DNA from: Bacteroidota bacterium
GTDB taxonomy: Bacteria; Bacteroidota; Ignavibacteria; SZUA-365
DNA: 12,145 nucleotides
Assembly (NCBI GenBank): GCA_018224345.1
Contig: JAGTUW010000381.1
Location: forward strand, 1-12,145
Direction of reading: 5' to 3'
Position numbers and translations under genes: made by a program. The number at the start of each line of letters is the position of its first letter. Position 1 is the first letter of the stretch. This document shows, piece by piece, positions 6,457 through 12,145 of this stretch. Below the pieces are notes generated by a model. It saw nothing but the letters and a program-made list of their open reading frames with translations. It had not been told where the DNA came from and searched no databases.

Positions 6457-6485
6457 TTGGGACGGAGACGCAGGATACGTATTTT
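6457..6485 (+). promoter_or_regulatory. Promoter candidate for the DUF1573 lipoprotein gene
   Basis: TTGGGA (6457-6462) and TATTTT (6480-6485) are separated by 17 nt, giving a start near 6492 and a leader of about 130 nt. The leader opens with a hairpin, TGCCCG (6492-6497) pairing with CGGGCA (6501-6506) over a 3-nt loop, which might protect the 5' end of the transcript. I found no small ORF with a ribosome-binding site in the leader. Confidence 0.4.
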
Positions 6486-6621
6486 CTGCTATGCCCGGAA
6501 CGGGCAGAACGCGCGGACAGCGGCGAAACGCAACGAGTGCAGGCAGTGAGGCATTCCGGCCGGATACATGCACGCCACAAACCGCGCTGTTTCAGAATTT
6601 GTCATTATCAGAGGTACACGC

Positions 6622-7371
6622 ATGTGGCACAGAATAATCTTACCGGCGCTGTTGCTGTTGCTCTCTTCCACCGGATGCATCGGCCAGAAGCCGCAGGGAC
6701 CTTGCCTGATCATCGAAGGAGGCGCGACGCTTTCATTGGGAGAAATCACGCATCTCGACAATCCCGAATACCGCTTCGTGCTGCGGAATACCTGCAGCGA
6801 CACTGTCCGCATCACCGGCGTGGAAGCGGGGTGCAGTTGTACACCGGTGTCGGTCACGGGCACAACCCTGCCTCCGGGCGGTGAAGCCTCGATCGATCTG
6901 CAGTTCATTCCGCCGCGCACCACCAACGGACCGGTCAGCAAGACGATTTCCGTTTTCACCGAAGGCGATCGCGTGGACCGCTATGTGCTCCGTGTCGAAG
7001 CGGATATACAGTCCTTTTTCTCTGTTACGCCCGGACACGTGGATATGGACACGCTCCTCACCCGTCAGGCGGCCACTGTCACAGTGCGTCTGACCAATCT
7101 TTCGTCCGATTCGCAGGAAGTCGTCGAAGTACAGGGAGCGCTTTCCGTCGAACACCGTGGCCATGACGGCACTGCGCCGCCGCAGGTCATTCCCGTCGAC
7201 GAATTGGAAGCATCCCCCCGTGCGTTCATTCTCCCTCCCGGCGGATTCCGCGACATCACCGTGCGTTTCGTCCCGGCCTACGGCGGCAAGCTGATGGGCA
7301 GCCTGGTCCTGTACACACTGCCTGAAACCCTGCAGGTGGAATTCTCCGGTGTACTGATATCACCGCAGTAA
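6622..7371 (+). CDS. DUF1573-family lipoprotein
   Basis: This 249-residue exported protein has the signal sequence MWHRIILPALLLLLSSTGC; Cys19 is the probable lipidation site, although Ser at -3 is not the ideal lipobox residue. Residues about 32-128 match the DUF1573 Ig-like fold: a GEI-type strand, then VEAGCSC (Cys71, Cys73) and LPPGGEASIDLQF. A second Ig-like module follows (about 135-247), with a matching LPPGGFRDITVRFVP strand. The role is unknown; the family is common and exported in Bacteroidota. The ATG at 6622 is chosen because GAGGT lies 6 nt before it and the signal peptide starts there; a longer open frame from 6568 adds only non-signal-like residues. It converges with the beta-barrel gene. 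Confidence 0.9.
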   Translation: MWHRIILPALLLLLSSTGCIGQKPQGPCLIIEGGATLSLGEITHLDNPEYRFVLRNTCSDTVRITGVEAGCSCTPVSVTGTTLPPGGEASIDLQFIPPRTTNGPVSKTISVFTEGDRVDRYVLRVEADIQSFFSVTPGHVDMDTLLTRQAATVTVRLTNLSSDSQEVVEVQGALSVEHRGHDGTAPPQVIPVDELEASPRAFILPPGGFRDITVRFVPAYGGKLMGSLVLYTLPETLQVEFSGVLISPQ

Positions 7372-7398
7372 TACAGAAACACTGCGGCAGAGGCAGTG
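7371..7398 (-). terminator. Weak hairpin terminator candidate after the beta-barrel gene
   Basis: CACTGC (7380-7385) and GCAGTG (7393-7398) form a 6-bp stem with a 7-nt loop. On the minus strand the hairpin is followed by TTTCTGTATT, a discontinuous U-rich run, about 60 nt after the stop of the beta-barrel gene. The stem is short, so the call is weak. The rest of the 88-nt convergent gap is purine-rich, with repeated GAGGCAG words. Confidence 0.35.
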
Positions 7399-7459
7399 AA
7401 GAAATGAGGCAGAAACGGTGAGGAGGCGCCGCATCATACACAGGCGCAGGCACGTGGAT

Positions 7460-8158
7460 TCAGAGATAGAGCATAAGCCCGGCGCTGAACATGATACCGT
7501 TGCTGTTTTTGGTATCAGTGTCCAGTGTCGTCAGATCCCGAATGGTCTTGATTTCCGTTCCCAGAAACAGGTAACGGAATTCGCCATGAAACGCCAGGTT
7601 GCTGCTGAAGGGTATTTCCAGTCCCAGTCCGAAATGATAGCCCGCTTCGAAATTCTGTTCGTCCTTCAACAGTTGACGGATTTCCTCGGGGGCCGTACGG
7701 GCGATGGTGTAGGATTCAATGGTGTAATAGTAACCGACCCCTCCCGTGGCATAGGGATTGAGAAAGGAACCGAGAGGAAAAAAGACCATCAGTGAAAAGG
7801 TGACAGGGACATAGGTGACATCCGCTGTCAATCTGTGAGGATCGAGGGTCCCGGTATGAAACAGTTCGGCGTCACGATAGGAAAGTGACATCTCCACGCC
7901 GACATTGTTTCCCAGACGCGCACGTCCCAGGAAGCCGAAGAACAATGCACCTTCTTCCGCGTCGCCGCTCTGATACCAACCCAGGTTGGGGCCGACTCCC
8001 ATAGTGTTCTCTATCTGTACACGCTGTGCAATTGCCGGCGAGGCGCACAGGAGAAGAAACGCGAGCAAGGACAGTCCTGCCTTGCACAGGGGAAAACTGT
8101 GCCCGGAATTGTGATCTGCTTCCGCAGATGAGCCGGGGGAATTGTATGCTCGTCGCAT
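7460..8158 (-). CDS. Outer-membrane beta-barrel protein (porin-family OMP)
   Basis: The protein has 232 residues. A hydrophobic signal core (KAGLSLLAFLLLCASP) ends in AIA-Q, predicting cleavage after Ala44. The mature part alternates polar and hydrophobic residues in strand-length blocks with Gly/aromatic caps, for example FFGFLGRARLGNNVGVEMSL, NPYATGGVGYYY, YHFGLGLEIPF and the final MFSAGLMLYL, typical of an eight-stranded OMP. The n-region before the signal core is unusually long (about 25 residues), yet GGAG lies 5 nt upstream of the ATG at 8158, supporting that start. The function is unknown. It lies 137 nt downstream of the propeller lipoprotein gene on the same strand, with two large stem-loops between. 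Confidence 0.88.
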   Translation of the reverse strand: MRRAYNSPGSSAEADHNSGHSFPLCKAGLSLLAFLLLCASPAIAQRVQIENTMGVGPNLGWYQSGDAEEGALFFGFLGRARLGNNVGVEMSLSYRDAELFHTGTLDPHRLTADVTYVPVTFSLMVFFPLGSFLNPYATGGVGYYYTIESYTIARTAPEEIRQLLKDEQNFEAGYHFGLGLEIPFSSNLAFHGEFRYLFLGTEIKTIRDLTTLDTDTKNSNGIMFSAGLMLYL

Positions 8159-8174
8159 CGTTACTCCGCAATGC

Positions 8175-8234
8175 TATGGAACAATGCTGCGGATACCGCG
8201 TCTCCGTTGGAAGGTGATGCCGCAGCGTTCCATA
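8175..8234 (-). other. Large stem-loop in the leader of the beta-barrel gene
   Basis: Positions 8175-8182 pair with 8227-8234 (8 bp), and 8186-8192 pair with 8220-8226 (7 bp), with a 3-nt bulge at 8183-8185. Shorter inner pairing (8195-8197 with 8213-8215) and a small hairpin may extend it. The base of the stem is only a few nucleotides upstream of the ribosome-binding site (8167-8164) of the beta-barrel gene. No U-run follows, so it is not a typical terminator. It may act as a 5'-UTR control or mRNA-stability element (inference). Confidence 0.6.
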
Positions 8235-8247
8235 TTACTGATGATTG

Positions 8248-8298
8248 TGATCAGACACAACGGAAATATTGATGCTTCTTTCCGTGTTGTGCCGATCA
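8248..8298 (-). other. Stem-loop spanning the stop codon of the propeller gene
   Basis: TGATC (8248-8252) pairs with GATCA (8294-8298). After a small internal loop, CACAA (8256-8260) pairs with TTGTG (8287-8291) and CGGAAA (8261-8266) pairs with TTTCCG (8279-8284), leaving a 2-nt bulge. The outer arm includes the TGA stop of the lipoprotein gene (8298-8296). Only scattered Us follow on the minus strand, so it is a poor terminator and may instead be a 3'-end stabiliser or a partial attenuator. Confidence 0.5.
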
Positions 8299-9468
8299 GT
8301 ATGGAGCAACGTCCGATACCACGAAGGGCAGTTCGAAGTTCCCCGTAGTGACCAGCCGCAGGTCCGTCCCGTCACGGCGAATGACAAAGAGCATCTGATC
8401 CTCGTCGCGGGGCACGCTGACGGCGAGCCATGTACCGTCAGGACTGAGCCGGCGCCATACGTTCGTGCTTGAGAATCTCAATTCCGGGTACTGTACGCGC
8501 AGATCCTCGCCGAGCGTGGGCACCTCGTGCACTCTGCCGTCGAGCGGCCGGAACAATTGCGTCGCACCATACAGGCCGGCGCTCAGCGCCACTTCCCTGC
8601 TGCCGGCGGTCAGGATCCTCTCTGTTTCCCAATTACCGATCCTGGCCCCGGGGCTTCCCATATCCGTTCCGAAGCGTTCGCTTCCGTCACGGCAGTCGAA
8701 AATTCTTCCGTCGGAAAAGAGTATTTCCGCTGTGACCGGGTCGAACAGATAACGGGGAGATGTGTGGACCGGAAGGTCAGTCAGGATATGAAATTGATCG
8801 AGTGTCCCCCCCAGCATGAGGTGACGGTGATGCTGGGTCCCATCGGCTTGACGGTCGAGAACAAACATCTCCATGGCGACAGTACTGCCGTCAGTGGAAA
8901 TGCCCATCCAGAGCGGGATGAGATGTGTCGGTGCGAAGGACGCACTGTCAGCATAGTAATCCTCGACGACGCTGCCGATTTCGGTCTTGTCCATCTTCCA
9001 TACGCCGCAGTCGAATACGCAGAGATACAGTTTCCACAGCGTGGAATCCGTCGCCCCCAGCGGCCTGTGCCAGGCGGTGAACGCGAGGTGATGTCCTTCA
9101 TGCGAAAGCGCGGCTTTCTCCCGCCCGTAGATGAATTCATTCGAAGGATCTTCCGCCACGGGCATGGGAACGGGCAGGATTTCCCCGCCTTCACAACGAC
9201 CCCACAAATTCCTGGTCGAACCGTTCGCGGTTTCATAGATGACGATGCCGTTTTTCGCCACCTGCGAAAGCCAGGTCACGGTTTCCGTGGTCTGCAAATG
9301 CTGTCTGTCGGCATCGATGTCGTACCGGTACAAACCGTCCTCCCCGTCGGCGGACTGGATGACATAATAAAGGGAGCGCGCCTGAGGCGTACCGGCGGGA
9401 TCGTCGTCACTGCAGGCAATGGTGAGAAAGAATGGAAAGAGGAGAAGGGGCAGGATGCGAATGTTCAT
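8296..9468 (-). CDS. Lipoprotein with TolB/PD40-like beta-propeller
   Basis: The protein has 390 residues. The signal sequence MNIRILPLLLFPFFLTIAC gives Cys19 as the likely lipidated residue, followed by SDDD. The body contains repeated blade-like segments of the type x-S-P-D-G-T-W-L-A, seen best near the C-terminus (RRLSPDGTWLAVSVP, then IRRDGTDLRLVT) and as LSHEGHHLAFTAW and ISTDGSTVAMEM further in. These are WD40-like (PD40) repeats as in TolB and similar periplasmic propellers. The specific function is unknown. The ATG at 9468 has a near-perfect GGAGGT 4 nt before it; an open frame continues upstream to 9570 but crosses the promoter. It is transcribed away from arsR and is probably in one unit with the beta-barrel gene. 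Confidence 0.87.
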   Translation of the reverse strand: MNIRILPLLLFPFFLTIACSDDDPAGTPQARSLYYVIQSADGEDGLYRYDIDADRQHLQTTETVTWLSQVAKNGIVIYETANGSTRNLWGRCEGGEILPVPMPVAEDPSNEFIYGREKAALSHEGHHLAFTAWHRPLGATDSTLWKLYLCVFDCGVWKMDKTEIGSVVEDYYADSASFAPTHLIPLWMGISTDGSTVAMEMFVLDRQADGTQHHRHLMLGGTLDQFHILTDLPVHTSPRYLFDPVTAEILFSDGRIFDCRDGSERFGTDMGSPGARIGNWETERILTAGSREVALSAGLYGATQLFRPLDGRVHEVPTLGEDLRVQYPELRFSSTNVWRRLSPDGTWLAVSVPRDEDQMLFVIRRDGTDLRLVTTGNFELPFVVSDVAPY

Positions 9469-9522
9469 GAGACCTCCGGTAAAGCTTTTTGACGGGAAAC
9501 CTGCAAAACGAATATTTCCTCC

Positions 9523-9552
9523 AATATAATATTTTTTCCGGCCTGCCTGCAA
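9523..9552 (-). promoter_or_regulatory. Promoter of the propeller lipoprotein gene
   Basis: On the minus strand TTGCAG (9552-9547) and TATATT (9528-9523) are 18 nt apart. The predicted start near 9516 gives a leader of about 48 nt. Its -35 box is only 12 bp from the -35 box of the ars promoter. The two form an inverted repeat, TGCAAG (9548-9553) with CTTGCA (9564-9569). Confidence 0.6.
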
Positions 9553-9564
9553 GAAAAGCCGGGC

Positions 9565-9593
9565 TTGCATGGAACTCCCACAGCTATTATATT
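9565..9593 (+). promoter_or_regulatory. Promoter of the ars operon
   Basis: TTGCAT (9565-9570) and TATATT (9588-9593) have the ideal 17-nt spacing. The predicted start is near 9600, inside the operator-like palindrome at 9590-9607, which is the arrangement expected for an autorepressed arsR. Confidence 0.7.
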
Positions 9594-9607
9594 CGTTTAT
9601 CCGAATA
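9590..9607. promoter_or_regulatory. Probable ArsR operator
   Basis: TATTCG (9590-9595) and CGAATA (9602-9607) form a perfect inverted repeat around a 6-nt spacer. AT-rich ATTCG/CGAAT-type dyads overlapping the promoter are typical of ArsR/SmtB repressor sites. It overlaps the last four bases of the -10 box and covers the predicted start point. Further GAATAC words follow (9603-9624) and might give a second half-site. Confidence 0.6.
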
Positions 9608-9622
9608 CATGAATACGAGAAT

Positions 9623-9654
9623 ACACAAATGAGCGATCACACAAATGAGCGATC
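9623..9654 (+). repeat. 16-bp tandem duplication across the arsR start codon
   Basis: ACACAAATGAGCGATC occurs twice back to back (9623-9638 and 9639-9654) and is followed by a further ACAC. Each copy carries an ATG-AGC-GAT-CAC start. Because 16 is not a multiple of three, the first ATG (9629) is out of frame with arsR: it opens a 12-codon ORF, MSDHTNERSHTQ, that stops at 9665-9667, inside arsR. The second ATG (9645) is the in-frame arsR start. Confidence 0.9.
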
Positions 9655-10046
9655 ACACACACAATGAATCAGGGGCGGACGCGGTGTCCGTCAAGCGGCT
9701 GGGAACACTCATGCAGGCGCTTGCCGACATCAACCGTCTGCGCATTCTGAACCTGTTACTCAACGAACGGGAGCTCTGTGTCTGCGACATCGAACACGTT
9801 CTTGCCGTGCCCCAGGCGCGGGTGTCGCGTCATCTGAACATACTGCGCAACGGGGGCTGGGTCGCCGCGCGCCGGGAAGGACGCTGGATGCAGTACCGTC
9901 TGACAGCAGACACAGCGCTGCAGAAGGATCTGTCCCGCAGTTTCCGCAAACGCTGGAGCAACGTTCCCGAATTCAGCGCCGATCTGCAGCGACTGCGTCT
10001 GCCTGTTGTCGCCTGCAACGCGAAAGACAGGAGCGAGAGGACATGA
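9645..10046 (+). CDS. arsR: ArsR-family arsenic-responsive repressor
   Basis: This 133-residue winged-helix repressor is predicted to bind the ars promoter and to release it on As(III)/Sb(III) binding. Visible features are LADINRLRILNLLL (residues 26-39), the metal-site helix ELCVCD (Cys45, Cys47), the recognition helix QARVSRHLNILRNGGWV and a wing, RREGRWMQYRL. The third Cys that Escherichia coli ArsR has shortly after this motif is absent (Glu50-His51 here), which is tolerated because two cysteines suffice in that protein. Another Cys lies in the C-terminal tail. The in-frame start is the second copy of a 16-bp duplication; neither ATG has a good Shine-Dalgarno. It is the first gene of the operon, 58 nt before acr3. 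Confidence 0.93.
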   Translation: MSDHTHNESGADAVSVKRLGTLMQALADINRLRILNLLLNERELCVCDIEHVLAVPQARVSRHLNILRNGGWVAARREGRWMQYRLTADTALQKDLSRSFRKRWSNVPEFSADLQRLRLPVVACNAKDRSERT

Positions 10047-10104
10047 TCGCGACGCCAGCGCACTTCAATTCAATACAACCACATTTTACTTCGGAATCAA
10101 GCTG

Positions 10105-11193
10105 ATGAACAACAATACACCATCCGTGAAGCGTTTGTCCTTCCTCGATCGATTTCTCACACTGTGGATTTTCGCAGCCATGATCGTGGGCGTACTGCTC
10201 GGACATCTTATCCCGGCAATTACCGGTTTCTGGAACAGTTTTCATGTCGGTACCACCAATATTCCCATTGCCATCGGACTGATACTGATGATGTATCCGC
10301 CCCTGGCCAAGGTGCGCTACGAGGAGCTCGGGGATGTGTTCCGCAACATCCGCATTCTCAGCCTATCTTTGGTGCAGAACTGGGTGATCGGTCCCATCCT
10401 CATGTTCGCGCTGGCCGTGCTCTTCCTGCCCGATCAGCCGGAGTACATGACCGGCCTGATTCTCATTGGTCTTGCCCGCTGCATCGCCATGGTGCTCGTC
10501 TGGAATGAGCTGGCCTGCGGCGACAGTGAATATGCGGCGGGACTGGTAGCTTTCAACTCCATCTTCCAGGTGCTGTTCTATTCGGTCTATGCCTGGGTGT
10601 TCATCACCGTGGTCCCCGAGTGGTTGGGTCTGGAGGGTTCGGTCGTCGATATCTCGATGGGAGATATCGCCGAATCGGTGCTCATCTATCTCGGCATCCC
10701 GTTTGTCGCCGGTATGTTGACCCGTTTCTTCCTGGTGCGTGCACGCGGGAAGGACTGGTATCACGAGGTATTCATACCGCGCATTTCCCCGGTCACACTG
10801 ATCGCCTTGCTGTTCACGATTTTCGTGATGTTCTCGCTCAAGGGAGATGCGATTGTCGAACTCCCCTTCGACGTCATGCGCATCGCCATTCCTCTGGTGA
10901 TTTATTTTGTCGTGATGTTCCTCGTATCGTTCTGGATGAGCAGGAAGGCAGGAGCCGATTACGAGAAAACGACGACATTGTCCTTCACCGCTGCCAGCAA
11001 CAATTTCGAACTCGCCATCGCGGTCGCGGTCGCGGTGTTCGGTATCGACTCCGGTGTGGCCTTCGCCGCGGTGATCGGACCGCTGGTGGAAGTCCCTGTG
11101 CTCATCGCCCTGGTCAATGTATCACTGCGTCTGCGAGCGAAGTACTTTCCGTCCGCTGTCCCTACCGGCGATGCGAAAAAGGATTGCGCATGA
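10105..11193 (+). CDS. acr3: Arsenite efflux permease Acr3
   Basis: This 362-residue inner-membrane exporter uses the proton motive force to expel As(III), and Sb(III) in some members. It shows about ten hydrophobic helices. The family signature GLARCIAMVLVWNELACGD (122-140) contains the essential Cys126, and TAASNNFELAIAVA (295-308) contains the conserved Glu302, both implicated in transport in characterised Acr3 proteins. The length is in the normal 350-370 range. The ATG at 10105 is chosen because the family N-terminus begins just before a LDRFLTLWIF helix; the open frame runs upstream to 10006 but would overlap arsR. The Shine-Dalgarno is weak (CGGAA). ArsB and the ArsA ATPase are absent, so export is by Acr3 alone. 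Confidence 0.95.
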   Translation: MNNNTPSVKRLSFLDRFLTLWIFAAMIVGVLLGHLIPAITGFWNSFHVGTTNIPIAIGLILMMYPPLAKVRYEELGDVFRNIRILSLSLVQNWVIGPILMFALAVLFLPDQPEYMTGLILIGLARCIAMVLVWNELACGDSEYAAGLVAFNSIFQVLFYSVYAWVFITVVPEWLGLEGSVVDISMGDIAESVLIYLGIPFVAGMLTRFFLVRARGKDWYHEVFIPRISPVTLIALLFTIFVMFSLKGDAIVELPFDVMRIAIPLVIYFVVMFLVSFWMSRKAGADYEKTTTLSFTAASNNFELAIAVAVAVFGIDSGVAFAAVIGPLVEVPVLIALVNVSLRLRAKYFPSAVPTGDAKKDCA

Positions 11194-11198
11194 GAGGA

Positions 11199-11244
11199 CC
11201 GGTTTACCGGCAGAGTGACGTTCTTTCCGCCGGAATGACATTCC
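11199..11244 (+). other. Two short inverted repeats between acr3 and arsC
   Basis: CCGGT (11199-11203) pairs with ACCGG (11206-11210) over 2 nt, and GGAATG (11232-11237) pairs with CATTCC (11239-11244) over a single base. They sit in the 93-nt gap between acr3 and arsC. No U-run follows, so full termination is unlikely. They could modulate message stability or be remnants of a regulatory site. The 2-nt and 1-nt loops are too tight for simple RNA hairpins, so the second may be a DNA palindrome instead. Confidence 0.4.
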
Positions 11245-11286
11245 ACGGGCATTTCCCTGTACAGTTCGATATTTCCGACACAAATA

Positions 11287-11934
11287 ATGAGTATTACAAT
11301 GACACGCACATTGTTTCCCGGGATTGAACAGCAACTCCCCATCCTCGAACAGCGACTGAAGGATCTTCCCGATGAACGGCGCACTGTTCTGCGCGAAATT
11401 GCGGTGTGGATAGACGAACGGCAGCGAAACGGGCAGACGGCAGCACTGATTTTCATCTGCACGCACAATTCGCGCCGCAGCCACATCAGCCGCCTCTGGG
11501 CGCAGGCGCTGGCCTGGAAGACCGGTCTTGACCATGTGCGGACGTATTCCGGGGGCACGGAAGCGACAGCCTTTCATCCCAATGCCGTCCGCGCTCTGCG
11601 CAGTTGCGGCTTCGACATCACGGTCGCCCGTGAAGGAGAGAATCCACTGTATGGCATCCGCTACGCGCCTTCCGCCCCGCCCGCCGAAGAATTCTCGAAA
11701 ACCTATGACGATGCTTCCACACCTTCATCGGATTTTGCCGCCGTCATGACCTGCAATGATGCCGATGAGGCCTGTCCCATCGTCCATGGCGCAACGGCAC
11801 GTTTTTCACTCCCCTATCTGGATCCAAAGCAGGCCGACGGCACTGCGGAGGAGGAATCCGTTTATACAGATCGCTGCCTGCAGATCGCAGCGGAAATGCT
11901 GTTCATCATGCGCGAGGCGGGGACGGACAGATAA
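11287..11934 (+). CDS. arsC: Arsenate reductase, LMW-phosphatase fold, long form
   Basis: This 215-residue cytosolic enzyme reduces As(V) to As(III) for export by Acr3. The phosphatase P-loop CX5RS is CTHNSRRS (58-65), with nucleophile Cys58. VMTCNDADEACP (153-164) provides Cys156 and Cys163 in the positions of the redox cysteines of thioredoxin-linked ArsC, and LPYLDP places Asp179 as the catalytic acid. An additional helical N-terminus of about 50 residues makes it much longer than classical ArsC (about 130-140), but this long form with CTHNSRRSH is, as I recall, widespread in Bacteroidota beside acr3. Start codons at 11287 and 11299 are both possible; neither has a strong Shine-Dalgarno. 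A terminator follows the stop by 11 nt. Confidence 0.9.
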   Translation: MSITMTRTLFPGIEQQLPILEQRLKDLPDERRTVLREIAVWIDERQRNGQTAALIFICTHNSRRSHISRLWAQALAWKTGLDHVRTYSGGTEATAFHPNAVRALRSCGFDITVAREGENPLYGIRYAPSAPPAEEFSKTYDDASTPSSDFAAVMTCNDADEACPIVHGATARFSLPYLDPKQADGTAEEESVYTDRCLQIAAEMLFIMREAGTDR

Positions 11935-11945
11935 TGACCTGAATC

Positions 11946-11980
11946 AGACAGGCCCCGCGAGTTGCGGGGCCTGTCTTTCC
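11946..11980 (+). terminator. Strong intrinsic terminator of the ars operon
   Basis: A 13-bp perfect stem (11946-11958 with 11964-11976), very GC-rich in its upper part, encloses a 5-nt loop and runs into TCTTTCC. It begins 11 nt after the arsC stop. The stem could also slow transcription from the opposite side, but the run on the minus strand is poor in U. Confidence 0.85.
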
Positions 11981-12053
11981 GGCATTGTGAGCTGAAGGGA
12001 GGATGCTGCCGGTCGTCACTGGTGGATGCTGAGCAGTGTCGTTCCGCTCTGCC

Positions 12054-12145
12054 TTATTTGATCAGATGCATGCTGCGCGTCTGCGTGTTGCCATCCACAT
12101 CGAGGCGATAGAGATAGACGCCGCTGGGAAGGCCGGACGCATCGA
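12054..12145 (-). CDS. 3' end of a secreted protein with T9SS type A sorting domain (partial)
   Basis: Only the last 29 codons are in the window; the gene begins beyond the right edge. The minus strand reads DASGLPSGVYLYRLDVDGN and then TQTRSMHLIK-stop, with TAA at 12056-12054. This is the classic end of a type IX secretion type A C-terminal domain: a GLPSGVYxYR strand, a short turn and a final strand ending in a K tail. Such domains direct export by the Por/T9SS machinery, after which they are cleaved. The identity of the cargo is not visible. The 73 nt between this stop and the ars terminator hold nothing I can name. Confidence 0.85.
   Translation of the reverse strand, partial: DASGLPSGVYLYRLDVDGNTQTRSMHLIK

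Noticed and set aside
6432..6621. Small plus-strand ORFs and a possible riboswitch in the leader of the DUF1573 gene
   Set aside because: The ORFs run out of frame into the lipoprotein gene and have no ribosome-binding site. The leader matches no riboswitch class I can recognise; only a short hairpin and a palindrome are clear.
8527..9492. A 321-codon plus-strand frame opposite the propeller lipoprotein
   Set aside because: The minus-strand gene has a signal peptide, a GGAGGT site and a promoter. The plus-strand frame has none of these.
1..12145. Mobile element, prophage, toxin-antitoxin or novel defence system
   Set aside because: I saw no transposase, integrase, terminal inverted repeats, phage genes, toxin-like pairs or CRISPR arrays. 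All recognisable genes are housekeeping, envelope or arsenic-resistance genes.

Overview
The window looks like chromosomal DNA from a member of the Bacteroidota/Chlorobiota (FCB) group, probably an Ignavibacteria-, Kapabacteria- or Chlorobi-like lineage rather than a crown Bacteroidetes. Four observations support this. A minus-strand gene at the right edge ends in a type IX secretion (T9SS) type A sorting tail. There is a bacillithiol-type deacetylase (BshB1). The arsenate reductase belongs to a long form I associate with Bacteroidota. There is a kinase-less triple-PASTA protein. Many genes have clear Shine-Dalgarno sequences (AGGAG, GGAGGT, GAGGT), which crown Bacteroidetes generally lack. 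The genus cannot be fixed from the sequence alone.

Layout. (1) 1-1205, minus strand: a translation operon with a strong sigma-70-like promoter, then a 56-codon basic protein, rpmE (bL31), rpsR (bS18), rpmB (bL28), a tRNA-Ser(GCU) and a hairpin terminator. (2) 1206-1426: a divergent intergenic region with a 9-bp tandem repeat and a GC-rich hairpin, and no gene I can support. (3) 1427-5184, plus strand: a roughly 1000-residue polytopic membrane protein with a spermidine-synthase-like Rossmann domain and a TPR tail, coupled by an ATGA overlap to bshB1. (4) 5185-6342, minus strand: a three-PASTA single-pass membrane protein followed by a 130-residue protein I do not recognise. The latter's stop codon abuts the bshB1 stop codon. 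(5) 6343-6621: a divergent regulatory region with a perfect 20-bp palindrome midway between two putative promoters. (6) 6622-7371, plus strand: a DUF1573 lipoprotein. (7) 7460-9468, minus strand: a TolB-like propeller lipoprotein and an outer-membrane beta-barrel protein, separated by two large stem-loops. (8) 9565-11980, plus strand: an arsenic-resistance operon, arsR-acr3-arsC, with a promoter, an operator-like palindrome over the -10/start region and a strong terminator. (9) 12054-12145, minus strand: the 3' end of a T9SS cargo gene.

How the parts work together. The ars operon is self-contained: ArsR senses As(III)/Sb(III) and represses the operon, ArsC reduces As(V) to As(III), and Acr3 exports As(III). 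The lipoprotein/beta-barrel pair diverges from arsR with the two -35 boxes only 12 bp apart, so ArsR occupancy might also affect it; this is inference. BshB1 implies that bacillithiol is the cell's low-molecular-weight thiol.

I found no CRISPR array, insertion sequence, prophage or obvious new defence system. The least-explained items are the 56-residue ribosomal-operon protein (a possible bL38/DUF4295 relative), the membrane aminopropyltransferase-like fusion that lacks the expected catalytic aspartate, a possible self-masking leader before the beta-barrel gene, and a 16-bp duplication across the arsR start codon that creates an overlapping upstream ORF.
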